Shown here: one piece after another, positions 8,368 through 16,604 of the stretch | Position numbering within the stretch: position 1 is the first letter of the stretch | How the letters are laid out: every line of letters starts with the position of its first letter | Assembly (NCBI GenBank): GCA_003247225.1 | Contig: QKAK01000022.1 | Coordinates: forward strand, 1 to 47,218 | DNA from: Spirochaetota bacterium | Lineage (GTDB): Bacteria; Spirochaetota; Spirochaetia; Treponematales; UBA12059 | Length of the DNA: 47,218 bases | Reading direction: 5' to 3' | The notes under the pieces: model-generated | What the model was told of the DNA's origin: nothing | The model's database searches: none | Seen by the model: the letters and a program-made list of their open reading frames with translations, nothing else | Program-made: the position numbers and the translations under genes

Positions 8368-9714
8368 CTAATGCTCGGCGCGTTCCTTTTCAAGCGACTC
8401 GAACCGGGTGATCTTATTGAAGAATAGCAGCTCGACCTTGCCGACGGGGCCGTTACGGTGCTTCGCGACGAGCAGGTCGGTCGGCGTATACGGGGCCCGC
8501 TCGTCCTTGCGCTTGTCGATGTCGCGCTCGCGGTGCAGGAACATGATCAGGTCGGCGTCCTGCTCTATCGATCCGGACTCGCGCAGGTCGGCGAGCGACG
8601 GCTGCTTTCCCTCGGCCTCGCGCTTCAGCTGCGACAGGGCTATGACCGGGATGCGCAGCTCGCGGGCAAGTGCCTTCAGCGACCGCGAGATGCTGGAGAT
8701 CTGCTCCCAGCGGGGCAGCTCGGCGTTCTCGTGGGTGATCAGGGTCAGGTAGTCGATGAAGATGACCTTGACGTCCTTCTCGCTCTTCATGCGCCTGGCG
8801 AGCGAGCGCAGGTCGAGCAGCTTGATGTTCGGCACGTCGACGATGTACATCGGCGAGTCGTAGATCCTGCTCGCGGCGTCCATCAGGCTCTGGATGTCGC
8901 TCGGCTTGATCAGGCCGCTCTTGACCTTCTCGGAGTCTATCCTGGCCTCGCTCGAAAGGATGCGGTAGGTCAGCGACAGGTCGGACATCTCGAGGGAGAA
9001 GAAGCAGACCGGTAGGCGCTCGCGCAGCGCGACGTGGGCGGCTATATTGAGCGCGAAGGCGGTCTTTCCGACGCTCGGGCGCGCGCCGATGATGATCAGC
9101 TCGGAGTCCTGGAAACCGCTGGTCATGCTGTCGAGCTCGGCGTAGCCGCTCGGCACGCCGGTGTACTGGTTCTTGTTCTTAGCCAGTTCCTCGATCATCT
9201 TCATCGCGTCGGGGACTATCTCCTTGACGCTACGGTACGACACGGTCTGGCGGTCCTGGTTGACCTCGAAGATGCTTTCCTGCAGCTCGTCGAGCAGCAC
9301 GCCGGTGTCGATCGACTCGTCGTGGGCCTTCTGGCTGATGTCGGCCGCCAGCCGTAGCAGGTTGCGCCTGGTCGAGCACTCCTGCACGATCTTGGCGTAG
9401 TACTCCATGTTGGCGCTCGACGGCACCGAGTCGGTCAGCTTAGCTATGTATGCCGGGCCGCCCGAGTTATCGAGGGAGCCGAGCACCCGCATCTCGTCGG
9501 CGAGCGTGATCAGGTCCGCCTTCTGCCCCTTCTCGAACAGCGAGACGATCGCGGAGAAGACGTTCCTGTTGGCGTTTACGTAGAAATCGTCCGGACGCAG
9601 GTACCGCAGTATATGCGGCACCGCGTCCGGATCCAGTAGCAAGGCGCCCAGCGCGGCCTGCTCCGCCTCGGCGTTATGAGGCGGGACCTTGTCCTTGAGC
9701 TGGGCGGGGATCAT
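8368..9714 (-). CDS. dnaB: Replicative DNA helicase DnaB
   Basis: The hexameric helicase that unwinds DNA ahead of the replication fork; 448 residues. The N-terminal domain (about 10-110) starts with PPHNAEAEQAALGALLLDP. A linker is followed by the RecA-like core with Walker A GARPSVGKT (210-218), Walker B VIFIDYLTL and the QLKREAEGKQPSLADLRESGSIEQDAD block. The length is normal and there is no intein. It starts 9 bases after rplI, so it is transcribed with the ribosomal genes, a conserved arrangement. Confidence 0.97.
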   Translation of the reverse strand: MIPAQLKDKVPPHNAEAEQAALGALLLDPDAVPHILRYLRPDDFYVNANRNVFSAIVSLFEKGQKADLITLADEMRVLGSLDNSGGPAYIAKLTDSVPSSANMEYYAKIVQECSTRRNLLRLAADISQKAHDESIDTGVLLDELQESIFEVNQDRQTVSYRSVKEIVPDAMKMIEELAKNKNQYTGVPSGYAELDSMTSGFQDSELIIIGARPSVGKTAFALNIAAHVALRERLPVCFFSLEMSDLSLTYRILSSEARIDSEKVKSGLIKPSDIQSLMDAASRIYDSPMYIVDVPNIKLLDLRSLARRMKSEKDVKVIFIDYLTLITHENAELPRWEQISSISRSLKALARELRIPVIALSQLKREAEGKQPSLADLRESGSIEQDADLIMFLHRERDIDKRKDERAPYTPTDLLVAKHRNGPVGKVELLFFNKITRFESLEKERAEH

Positions 9715-9723
9715 GCGTCGGTC

Positions 9724-10305
9724 TTATTCCTGGTCGCCTTCGGCGGTCTCTGCCTGCGCGTCGACCTGGGGCTCCGCCTCGGCGACCTCGGCCTCGACGG
9801 CCTTCGCCGGCTCCTCGCGGTGCCTCTTGGGCTGCTCGGCGGCTTGCTTGCCCTTCTCGGCGTGGCCCTTGACGACGATGCGTACGATCGCCTCGTCCTT
9901 CTCGTAGAGGTGGACGACGACCTTGTAGTTGCCGACGCTCTTGATGACGCGGCCGGGTACCTCGATCTTCTTGCGGTCGACCTGGATGCCCTTCTTGAGC
10001 AGCTCGTCGGCGACGGTCGAGTTCGACACGGCCCCGAAGAGCTTGCCGTTCTGTCCGGCCGGCATATCGAGCGTCAGCTCCTCGGCCTCGAGCTTGGTCT
10101 TGAGGTCGGAGCTGGACGCGCGCTTCGCGGCCTTGTGGGCCTCGATCTCGGCGCGGCGCTTCTCGAACATCGCGACGGTCGCGGGGCTGTACGGATAGAC
10201 GAGCCCGCGGGGCAAGAGGAAGTTACGGGCGTATCCGGCGGCGACGTCCTTCACGTCTCCGAGTTCGCCCAGGTTCGGGACATCCTGGTTCAGGATTACC
10301 TTCAT
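9724..10305 (-). CDS. rplI: 50S ribosomal protein L9
   Basis: L9 bridges the L1 stalk base to neighbouring ribosomes and helps frame maintenance. The N-domain MKVILNQDVPNLGELGDVKDVAAGYARNFL is typical, followed by the long connecting helix and the C-domain (KLFGAVSNSTVADEL). The product is 193 residues, about 45 longer than common L9, because of a C-terminal Ala/Glu/Gln-rich acidic tail after about residue 147. The start codon (after GGAG at good spacing) overlaps the end of the membrane-protein gene by 4 bases (ATGA). Confidence 0.97.
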   Translation of the reverse strand: MKVILNQDVPNLGELGDVKDVAAGYARNFLLPRGLVYPYSPATVAMFEKRRAEIEAHKAAKRASSSDLKTKLEAEELTLDMPAGQNGKLFGAVSNSTVADELLKKGIQVDRKKIEVPGRVIKSVGNYKVVVHLYEKDEAIVRIVVKGHAEKGKQAAEQPKRHREEPAKAVEAEVAEAEPQVDAQAETAEGDQE

Positions 10306-11282
10306 GGTGCATCTCCTTCGGTTACTGCACGGAACGGGATCCAGGTCTCTAGGGTGCCGAGCAGGGCCAGGAGCCCGACGGCGACGAATCCGCCTATCCC
10401 GCTGAGGAGGAGGAGGATGATCGCCAAGGGGCCGATGAACCGCAAGGCAGGAGCCAGCCCGACGCGTTCGGCTAGCGCGCGGACGACGGCGAGACCCTGG
10501 ACGCCGTAGCAGATCGATAAAGCTAAGGCCGCGTTCAACGCGACCGCCGAGAACACTGGAACCGAAACGAAACGATTGACGAGCAGGGCCGCCCAGGCCG
10601 CCAGCAGCGCCCAGACGAGGCCCCGCGGCACGCTGTAGCCGGCCAGCCTCGGGCCGGGAACCGCCGTCGGGAGCTCGCCGCCCTGGCCGCCGGTCCGCGC
10701 GTCCATGGCGCGGCCCAGGCTGGAGCCCGACCACGCGCTCAGGAAAAGGAACGCGAAGAGCACGGCGCCGTAGCTCGACGCGACGCCGGTCCGAAGGGCC
10801 GACCAAAGCGACTCGGCGTCCAGGGCCTCCGCGCCGAGGGCCGAGCTGGCCGTCTCGAACGCCTCGAGGAACATGGCGCGCACGGCCGGATCGCGTATGG
10901 CGGCGAACAGGGCCGGCAGGCTCAGGGCCGACGCGACGGCCGCGGCCGCAAGGGCGCGGGTCGTGAACGACAGCCGCGAGACCCTGGGCCAGGCCATCGC
11001 GACGATGCCGATCGCCAGGGCCAGCGGCGTCGAGACGCCGACCGCGACGGTCCCGGCGCTCAGGATATCCGCCCTGGTCAAGGCGATCGTCTGCCAGACG
11101 GCGATAATGGCGGACGAGACCGCGGCGCTCGCGGCCATGGACCTGAAGCCTCGCCTGGCCCCGACGTACTGGACGGGAACCAGGAAGATCGGCATCAAGG
11201 CCACGGAGCCGTAGAACGTCGCCGATAAGGCCCCCGCGAGAACGGGGAGCGAGCGGCGTCCGAGGCGAGTCTCGTCGATCAA
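10302..11282 (-). CDS. DUF2232/YybS-like polytopic membrane protein
   Basis: About 326 residues if the TTG at 11282 is the start. This is the first start-like codon after the rpsR stop codon in this frame; the start has little Shine-Dalgarno support. The product is strongly hydrophobic with roughly eight Ala/Leu/Val-rich membrane stretches and ends in a segment resembling the DUF2232 family (SICYGVQGLAVVRALAERVG, then GLLALLGTLETWIPFR). A member of that family lies between rpsR and rplI in other bacteria too, so context supports the call. Function unknown; ECF-transporter-like folds have been suggested for relatives, which I cannot test here. Confidence 0.78.
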   Translation of the reverse strand: MIDETRLGRRSLPVLAGALSATFYGSVALMPIFLVPVQYVGARRGFRSMAASAAVSSAIIAVWQTIALTRADILSAGTVAVGVSTPLALAIGIVAMAWPRVSRLSFTTRALAAAAVASALSLPALFAAIRDPAVRAMFLEAFETASSALGAEALDAESLWSALRTGVASSYGAVLFAFLFLSAWSGSSLGRAMDARTGGQGGELPTAVPGPRLAGYSVPRGLVWALLAAWAALLVNRFVSVPVFSAVALNAALALSICYGVQGLAVVRALAERVGLAPALRFIGPLAIILLLLSGIGGFVAVGLLALLGTLETWIPFRAVTEGDAP

Positions 11283-11287
11283 GGCTA

Positions 11288-11593
11288 TTACTTCGTCACG
11301 TACGGGATATACGCGAGGGCGCGGGCGCGCTTGATGGCCACGGCCAGGCTGCGCTGGTGCTTGGCGCACGAGCCGGTGATCCTGCGGGGCAGGATCTTGC
11401 CGCGCTCGGTGATGAAGCGCTTGAGCGTCTCGGGGTCCTTATAGTCGATCTTGAGCTTCTGCGAGCAGAATTTACAGACCTTCTTGCGGAAGAAGCCCTT
11501 GCGTCCGCCGCGTCCGCCGCGGTCGCCGCGCTCGTCGCCCCTGCCCTCGTCGTTGCGGGAGCCGCGATCGTCCCTGTTCTGCATATCTGACAT
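11288..11593 (-). CDS. rpsR: 30S ribosomal protein S18
   Basis: S18 binds the 30S platform as a heterodimer with S6. The conserved core begins near residue 36 with [10 protein letters not shown], keeping a C-x-x-C pair, and contains [33 protein letters not shown]. At 101 residues it is longer than usual. The extra part is an N-terminal stretch of about 33 residues made of Arg, Gly and Asp (RGG-like repeats). An AAGGAGA Shine-Dalgarno lies in the 33-base gap after ssb. Confidence 0.97.
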   Translation of the reverse strand: MSDMQNRDDRGSRNDEGRGDERGDRGGRGGRKGFFRKKVCKFCSQKLKIDYKDPETLKRFITERGKILPRRITGSCAKHQRSLAVAIKRARALAYIPYVTK

Positions 11594-11626
11594 AGATGTG
11601 TCTCCTTCGTATGTGTCCCGTTCTCG

Positions 11627-12103
11627 CTAGAACGGTATGTCGTCCGAGAAATCGTCGGACGCCGGAGCCTGGGCGGCCGGGCCCTGAGGCCTGCCCGCCG
11701 GGCGGCCCTGGTATTCCCTCGGCCCGCCCTGGCTATCCTGGCTCCCCTGCGAAGAGCCGTACTGCTGGCCGCCCGAGGCGTTCCCGCCGAGCAGCTGTAC
11801 GGTGTTCGCGCTGATCAGTACCTTCATGCGGGACTGGCCGTCCTGTTCCCAGCGATCCTGCCGCATCGTGCCCTCTACGGCCACGAGCTTGCCCTTGACC
11901 AGGTACTGGTTCAGGGATTCGCCCTGCTTGCCCCACAGGTCGACGTCCCAGAAGCTGGACTCGTCGACCCACTGGTCGCCCTTCTTCCTCCTCGAGCCGG
12001 TGGCCACGGAGAAATGACAGACGGCTTGCCCGGAGTTGGTGTACTTGAGCTCCGCGTCGCGGGTAAGCCTGCCTACGAGCACGGCTACGCTGAGATCGGC
12101 CAT
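11627..12103 (-). CDS. ssb: Single-stranded DNA-binding protein
   Basis: A 158-residue SSB protecting ssDNA during replication and repair. The OB-fold occupies about residues 1-110 (VGRLTRDAELKYTNSGQAVCHFSVATG, SSFWDVDLWGKQGE, VEGTMRQDRWEQDGQSR). A Gly/Gln/Ser-rich flexible linker leads to the acidic tip DDFSDDIPF, the docking site for partner proteins. It lies between rpsF and rpsR, the classic arrangement, with gaps of 12 and 33 bases. Confidence 0.97.
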   Translation of the reverse strand: MADLSVAVLVGRLTRDAELKYTNSGQAVCHFSVATGSRRKKGDQWVDESSFWDVDLWGKQGESLNQYLVKGKLVAVEGTMRQDRWEQDGQSRMKVLISANTVQLLGGNASGGQQYGSSQGSQDSQGGPREYQGRPAGRPQGPAAQAPASDDFSDDIPF

Positions 12104-12115
12104 AGGTCCCTCCCG

Positions 12116-12397
12116 TTAGTCTTCCGCCCTGACGAACAGGTACTTCATCACGTGCGGCTCGAGCTTGAGCACCTTCTCGACGGCCACGATCTTGTCGGGC
12201 GCGATATTGGCGACGTACAGCACGTAGCGGCCGCGCATCCTATCCTTGATCTCGTAGGCGAGCTGGCGGTCGCCGAGCTCTTCCTCTTTGACGATCTCGG
12301 CGCCCTGCTCCTTGAGAGCGGCGGAGACCTTCTCCTTGGCCTGGCGGTAGAGTTCCTCTTCCGTCGGGAAAATAACAGTGAGTTCGTAAGATCGCAT
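12116..12397 (-). CDS. rpsF: 30S ribosomal protein S6
   Basis: S6 pairs with S18 on the 30S platform. The 93-residue product has MRSYELTVIFPTEEE at the start and the RQLAYEIKDRMRGRYVLYVANI core. GGGAGG precedes the ATG. It is the first gene of the rpsF-ssb-rpsR-rplI-dnaB-comFB operon, behind a strong promoter and a leader of about 70 bases with two hairpins. Confidence 0.96.
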   Translation of the reverse strand: MRSYELTVIFPTEEELYRQAKEKVSAALKEQGAEIVKEEELGDRQLAYEIKDRMRGRYVLYVANIAPDKIVAVEKVLKLEPHVMKYLFVRAED

Positions 12398-12413
12398 CGA
12401 TCCTCCCTATGGT

Positions 12414-12467
12414 CTTATGATCCGCCCGGACGGGCGGATAAGGAGTCGCGCGCCCCCGTGGGCGCGC
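12414..12467 (-). promoter_or_regulatory. Two-hairpin leader of the rpsF operon
   Basis: On the minus strand the leader forms GCGCGCCC-ACGG-GGGCGCGC (12467-12448) and then a longer hairpin (12442-12414). The second has outer CTTA/TAAG and inner TCCGCCC/GGGCGGA stems with a three-base bulge (TCA). The second hairpin ends just before the rpsF Shine-Dalgarno. Neither is followed by a T run. S6:S18 complexes are known to bind leader hairpins of this operon in many bacteria. I cannot show that this one has the required motif. Confidence 0.45.
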
Positions 12468-12477
12468 AAATCGAGGT

Positions 12478-12507
12478 ACTATATACCGGAAAGCCCGACG
12501 GTATCAA
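12478..12507 (-). promoter_or_regulatory. Sigma-70-type promoter of the rpsF operon
   Basis: On the minus strand, TTGATA (12507-12502) is followed after 16 bases by TATATA (12485-12480), or after 18 by TATAGT (12483-12478). Transcription would start near 12471, giving a leader of about 74 bases before rpsF. Confidence 0.65.
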
Positions 12508-12542
12508 GGCTTAGGGCGGGCCGGGACGGCTATCGCGGCCGC

Positions 12543-12571
12543 TTTACCCCGGAGCGCGGCCGGAGTACAAT
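12543..12571 (+). promoter_or_regulatory. Promoter with -10 six bases before the start codon (leaderless type)
   Basis: TTTACC (12543-12548), 17 bases, then TACAAT (12566-12571), then 6 bases and the ATG at 12578. The expected transcription start coincides with the start codon. No Shine-Dalgarno lies at a useful distance. Confidence 0.55.
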
Positions 12572-12577
12572 GGCAGC

Positions 12578-13021
12578 ATGCCGCACGTCATACACTACGA
12601 GGACGACATCTTCATCATAGACGCCATGGTACGTACGCTCTGCGACGCCTCGCGGCTGGAGCCCGACCCGGACGTGCTCGGGGACGCGATGCTGTCGGTA
12701 GCCAAGCTGGCCGACGCGTCGCTGCGCAGGGCGCGCGACCTCGTGCTGATGAACGAGCATCAGGTCGATAGGCCGGAGAGCCTCAGGCTGCTGGCCAGGA
12801 CGACCAGGTCGTTCGCAGACGCCGTAACGGCGCTGCTCAGGCCGGACGCGCCGCTGGGGCGGCACCTGGCCAGCTCCGCCGACGAGCTCGCCAGGATGGC
12901 TTCCGCCCAGCGGGCGGCCGCGTCCGAGCTGGCCGACGCGCTGCGCCAGGCCACCGGCGAGGACGCGTCGCCCGAGGATCACGTATCGGGCGACGAGCTG
13001 TCGGAGCTGCTGCGGCTGTGA
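12578..13021 (+). CDS. Unknown small alpha-helical protein
   Basis: I do not recognise this 147-residue protein. It is acidic, rich in Ala, Leu, Asp and Arg, and predicted mostly helical, with no membrane segment or signal peptide. It begins MPHVIHYEDDIFIIDAMV and ends in an acidic stretch (DELSELLRL). Support for a real gene: a consensus-like -10 exactly upstream of the ATG, codon use like its neighbours, and a fit between the divergent rpsF promoter and coaX, which it faces with a 4-base gap. Confidence 0.68.
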   Translation: MPHVIHYEDDIFIIDAMVRTLCDASRLEPDPDVLGDAMLSVAKLADASLRRARDLVLMNEHQVDRPESLRLLARTTRSFADAVTALLRPDAPLGRHLASSADELARMASAQRAAASELADALRQATGEDASPEDHVSGDELSELLRL

Positions 13022-13025
13022 CGGC

Positions 13026-13787
13026 CTAGAACAGGTAGCGTTCCATCTCGGCGAGCCCGTCGAGGGTCAGGTCGGGATCGATGGCGTCGAATACGTCGGT
13101 AAGCTCGGAGACGACGCGGCAGAGGCCTCCGGTCGCGACCACCTTGGCGCCGCCTAGCTCTCCCCTGATGCGGCCGACCAGGTACTCGACGAGGCCGGTG
13201 TAGCCGAGCACCACGCCGGCCTGGATCGCCTCGACGGTGTTGCGGCCCATCGCGGAGGCCGGCGCCTCGAGCGGCACGACCGGCAGCCGGGCCGTGGCCG
13301 AGGATAGGGACCCGGCCGCGGTGCCGAGCCCGGGGGCTATCGATACGCCTATTATGGAGCCGCTAGAGTCGATGGCGGTGAAGGTCAGCGCGGTGCCGAA
13401 GTCGACGACTAGGCAGGCGCCGCCGAAACGGCTCCAGGCCGCCACCGCGTCGGCGACCAGGTCCGAGCCTATCTCGTTGGCGGCGACCACGTTGACCGGC
13501 AGCCTATCGTAGACCGCCGGCCCCACGAGCACCGGCTCGACGCCGAACAGGTGCCGGGACATCTTCGTCATCGCGGCGGTCAGCTGGGGCACGACCGAGC
13601 TGACGATGACCCGGGTTATCGCCGATAGGTCTATGCCCCTATCCTGCAGGATGGACCTGACCACGACCCCGTACTCGTCCTCGGTCTTGCCCTGGACGGT
13701 GCGTATCCTGAGCGTATCCACGAGGCGGCCGGCGTCGTAGACGCCCCCGACTATATTCGTGTTTCCAGCGTCGATGACGAACAGCAT
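13026..13787 (-). CDS. coaX: Type III pantothenate kinase
   Basis: The ATP-dependent first step of coenzyme A synthesis, of the CoaX/Baf family (acetate-kinase/sugar-kinase fold). It is 253 residues from the ATG at 13787. The phosphate-binding start LFVIDAGNTNIVGGVYD and later DLVADAVAAW, VVDFGTALTFTAID and ATGGL blocks are visible. An in-frame ATG at 13805 would add six residues. I prefer 13787 because the family starts right at this strand and a consensus TTGACA lies upstream. coaD in the same window catalyses the fourth step of the pathway but is unlinked. Confidence 0.92.
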   Translation of the reverse strand: MLFVIDAGNTNIVGGVYDAGRLVDTLRIRTVQGKTEDEYGVVVRSILQDRGIDLSAITRVIVSSVVPQLTAAMTKMSRHLFGVEPVLVGPAVYDRLPVNVVAANEIGSDLVADAVAAWSRFGGACLVVDFGTALTFTAIDSSGSIIGVSIAPGLGTAAGSLSSATARLPVVPLEAPASAMGRNTVEAIQAGVVLGYTGLVEYLVGRIRGELGGAKVVATGGLCRVVSELTDVFDAIDPDLTLDGLAEMERYLF

Positions 13788-13796
13788 GATGGCAGA

Positions 13797-13825
13797 ATCA
13801 TTCATGACGACGGCCGGGATGTCAA
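13797..13825 (-). promoter_or_regulatory. Probable coaX promoter
   Basis: On the minus strand a perfect TTGACA (13825-13820) is followed after 17 bases by AATGAT (13802-13797), 9 bases before the coaX ATG at 13787. The -10 is a weak match, but spacing and -35 are ideal. Perfect 7-bp arms CGGCCGG/CCGGCCG (13811-13817 and 13834-13840) flank the -35. Confidence 0.5.
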
Positions 13826-13918
13826 GGACGATTCCGGCCGCGGCGGCATGGCGGCCAGCTTGCGCAGGGGCGGCCGCTCAGGCCATAATCGCCGTATATC
13901 AGCTAGGAGACGCTAACT

Positions 13919-15217
13919 ATGGCCGAAATCATACAGCCTCGGGTACTCAAGGGCTTCAGGGACTCGCTGCCGCGCGCCGAGATCGAGCGGGCCGCGATGA
14001 TCGAGGCGCTGACCGGCGCGTTCAGGAGCTTCGGCTTCGTCCCGATCGACACGCCGGTGCTGGAGTACGCCGAGATCCTGCTCGGCAAGGCCGGCGGCGA
14101 GACCGAGAAGCAGGTCTACCGATTCGCCGACGCAGGCGGGCGCGACGTGGCGATGCGCTTCGACCTGACGGTGCCGTTCGCCCGCTTCATGGCGGAGCAC
14201 GCCGGCGAGCTGTACCTGCCCTTCAGGCGCTACCACATGGCTAAGGTCTGGCGCGGCGAGAACACGCAGCGCGGCCGCTACCGCGAGTTCATGCAGTGCG
14301 ACTTCGACATCGTCGGCGTCGATACCGCGTCGGCCGACTTCGACATCGTGGCGACCATAGCCCGATCGATGGCGGCGCTCGGCGTCCCCGGCGCGACCAT
14401 ACGCGTGAACCACCGCGGCGTCTTCAACCGCTTCCTGGAGCGCGCGGGCGTCGCCGACAAGTCGGTCGAGGCGCTGCGGGTAGTCGACAAGCTGGCCAAG
14501 ATAGGCGAGCCGGAGACGAGGCGCCAGCTCGCGGAGCTGGCCGGCGAGGCCGCGGCCGACGAGATCATCGCCTTCATCGCCGGCGGCGAGGCCTTCGGCC
14601 CCACCCTCGAGCGCATGACGCGCCTGGCCGGCGGCCCTAACCCCGACTCCGAGCGCCTCGCCGAGATATACGAGATGGCCGAGGCCTGCGGGCTCTCGGG
14701 CTCGATAGAGCTGTGCCCGAGCATCACCCGAGGCCTCGACTACTATACCGGCGCCGTCTTCGAGACCTTCCTCCGCGACCTGCCGGGCATAGGCTCGGTC
14801 TGCTCGGGCGGCCGCTACAACGACCTGGCGTCGCTGTACACGAAGCAGCGCCTGCCCGGCGTCGGCGCGTCGGTCGGCATAGACCGGCTGATAGCCGCGC
14901 TCGAGGAGCTCGGCCGCTCCGGCGCCAAGGCCGGCTATACCCGCGTGCTCGTCGCCAACGTCGAGCCGGCCATGGCGCCGGAGTACCAGGCCGCCGCCGC
15001 CGCGCTCCGCGACGCCGGGATAGCCTGCGAGGTCTACCCCGAGCCGCGCAAGCTGGTCCAGCAGTACGCCTACGCCGAGCAGAAAGGCGCGTCCCACGCG
15101 CTGATACGCGGCTCCGACGAGAAGGCGCGCGGGCTGTGGCAGCTGCGCGACCTGGCGGCCAGGTCGAACGCCGAGCACGCCGGCCTCGGCTCGGTGATCG
15201 CCGCGCTGGAGGGCTGA
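13919..15217 (+). CDS. hisS: Histidyl-tRNA synthetase
   Basis: A class II synthetase charging tRNA-His; 432 residues. It begins with QPRVLKGFRDSLP. Motif 2 covers RYHMAKVWRGENTQRGRYREFMQCDFDIVG, the HisA motif is RGLDYYTGAVFE, and motif 3 lies in GVGASVGIDRL. The C-terminal anticodon-binding domain covers about 330-432. AGGAG precedes the ATG. It leads a three-gene string with a lipoprotein and trmB. A tRNA-His gene with the special extra 5' G lies at 38182-38254. Confidence 0.97.
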   Translation: MAEIIQPRVLKGFRDSLPRAEIERAAMIEALTGAFRSFGFVPIDTPVLEYAEILLGKAGGETEKQVYRFADAGGRDVAMRFDLTVPFARFMAEHAGELYLPFRRYHMAKVWRGENTQRGRYREFMQCDFDIVGVDTASADFDIVATIARSMAALGVPGATIRVNHRGVFNRFLERAGVADKSVEALRVVDKLAKIGEPETRRQLAELAGEAAADEIIAFIAGGEAFGPTLERMTRLAGGPNPDSERLAEIYEMAEACGLSGSIELCPSITRGLDYYTGAVFETFLRDLPGIGSVCSGGRYNDLASLYTKQRLPGVGASVGIDRLIAALEELGRSGAKAGYTRVLVANVEPAMAPEYQAAAAALRDAGIACEVYPEPRKLVQQYAYAEQKGASHALIRGSDEKARGLWQLRDLAARSNAEHAGLGSVIAALEG

Positions 15218-15221
15218 GGCC

Positions 15222-15902
15222 TTGAGGCGGGCCGGACCCATCATCGTCGCCGCCCTATCGTCGGCGATGTCGCTGGCGCTTGCCGCCTCGTGCTCCTCGT
15301 CGCCGCCGGAGATCGTATCGCTGGCGGTCAGGCTGATCGTCGTTGCGGCCGACCGGTCCGGCTCCACGGACGAGCGCCTGTCTGTGTTCGTCTCGGTCTC
15401 CGACGCGCAGGGCGTCGGGGACATCGAGTACCTCTACGTCGTGCACGACGGCGACGAGCTGTGCTGGACGCTGGGGCCCGACGAATGGAGCCGCGCGGAC
15501 GACGGCTCGAGCGTCTGGCTCGGCTCGAACTCGCTCGACGCCCCGGGGCCTACGATACCGCGCGGGGATTACCGCCTCGTGATGGTCGACAAGGCCGGCG
15601 AGCGCGCCGAGCGGAACTTCACGCTCAGCGCGCCGGAGACGAGCGCCTACGCCGCGCCGTCGGTGCGGCTGTCGGGCGCGACGGCCGTCGTCTCCTCGGC
15701 CTACCCGACGAATACCGCGTTCTTCCTCGACGCGGGCGGCAACGTGACGCACACCGCCCCTATCTCCGAGGGATCGACCGAGCTCGACTCGCTCTGGCCC
15801 GAAGGGAAATGGCGCGCCGGGGCCGACTACATTGCCGTCTACGGCCTCGAGCCCAAGGCGGAGATAGGATTCTTCTCATGGAAAGCAAGGCTGCCGGACT
15901 GA
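15222..15902 (+). CDS. Putative lipoprotein of unknown function
   Basis: A 226-residue protein starting at TTG, 4 bases after the hisS stop codon. The N-terminus has two Arg, a hydrophobic core and a lipobox LAASC with Cys24, so it should be exported and lipidated. The mature part is rich in beta-like stretches (SVFVSVSDAQGVGDIEYLYVV) with an Ig-like feel, but no family is recognised. It overlaps trmB by 25 bases, so expression of the two is probably coupled. Placement between two tRNA-related genes is likely an operon accident. Confidence 0.8.
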   Translation: MRRAGPIIVAALSSAMSLALAASCSSSPPEIVSLAVRLIVVAADRSGSTDERLSVFVSVSDAQGVGDIEYLYVVHDGDELCWTLGPDEWSRADDGSSVWLGSNSLDAPGPTIPRGDYRLVMVDKAGERAERNFTLSAPETSAYAAPSVRLSGATAVVSSAYPTNTAFFLDAGGNVTHTAPISEGSTELDSLWPEGKWRAGADYIAVYGLEPKAEIGFFSWKARLPD

Positions 15903-16591
15903 CCGGCCCGCTATCGTCCCGGGGGGACGGCATACACAGCTACGTTATCCGCGCCGGCCGCATGAGCGACGTCCAGAAGGACGCGATGGCCCGGCTCTAC
16001 CCCGTCTACGGCTTCGCGTGGGACCCGGATCGGACGCTCGGCCCGTCGGACATAGTCGGCCGCGAGGCGCCCTTCGTCGTCGAGGTAGGCTTCGGCATGG
16101 GCCAGGCGACCGCCGACATAGCCGAGGCCCTGCCGGAGACCGCCTTCCTGGGCTTCGAGGTGCACGCTCCGGGCGTCGGGAAGCTCCTGGCCGAGATCGA
16201 GGCCCGCGGCATACGCAACCTGCGCGTCTCCAGGCACGACGCGGTCGACGCGATAGCGACGGTCATCGCCCCCGGCTCGGTCGACGGCTTCCACGTGTTC
16301 TTCCCCGACCCGTGGCCGAAGAAGCGCCACCATAAGCGGCGCATCATGAACGCCGCCTTCGTCAGGCTGATGGCGAGCCGGCTCAAGCCGGGCGGCTATA
16401 TCTACTACGCGACCGATTGGGAGGAATACGCCGAGGCGACGCTCGAGACGCTCCTCTCGGAGCCGGCGCTCGAGAACGCCCACGAGCGATGGGCCGTGCG
16501 CAAGAGCTGGAGGCCGGTGACTAAATTCGAGCGCCGCGCGATCGAGGACGGGCGGCCGATACGCGAGCTGGAGTTCCGGCGCCGCGCGTAG
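15878..16591 (+). CDS. trmB: tRNA (guanine-N7-)-methyltransferase
   Basis: An S-adenosylmethionine-dependent enzyme making m7G46 in tRNA variable loops; 237 residues. The SAM-binding motif VVEVGFGMGQATADIA and the family signature FPDPWPKKRHHKRR are clear, as is the C-terminal TKFERR block. The ATG at 15878 lies inside the end of the lipoprotein gene. A much longer upstream in-frame extension is an artefact of GC-rich sequence. It faces hrpA with a 13-base gap. Confidence 0.95.
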   Translation: MESKAAGLTGPLSSRGDGIHSYVIRAGRMSDVQKDAMARLYPVYGFAWDPDRTLGPSDIVGREAPFVVEVGFGMGQATADIAEALPETAFLGFEVHAPGVGKLLAEIEARGIRNLRVSRHDAVDAIATVIAPGSVDGFHVFFPDPWPKKRHHKRRIMNAAFVRLMASRLKPGGYIYYATDWEEYAEATLETLLSEPALENAHERWAVRKSWRPVTKFERRAIEDGRPIRELEFRRRA

Positions 16592-16604
16592 CGGCCGGGC
16601 CGCC

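Noticed and set aside
12414-12467. Hairpins before rpsF as intrinsic terminators for either strand
   Set aside because: Neither hairpin is followed by a T run on either strand; a leader role fits better.
13913-15424. A 503-codon open frame antisense to hisS
   Set aside because: hisS has every family motif. The antisense frame is low-complexity and has no ribosome-binding site or homology-like features.
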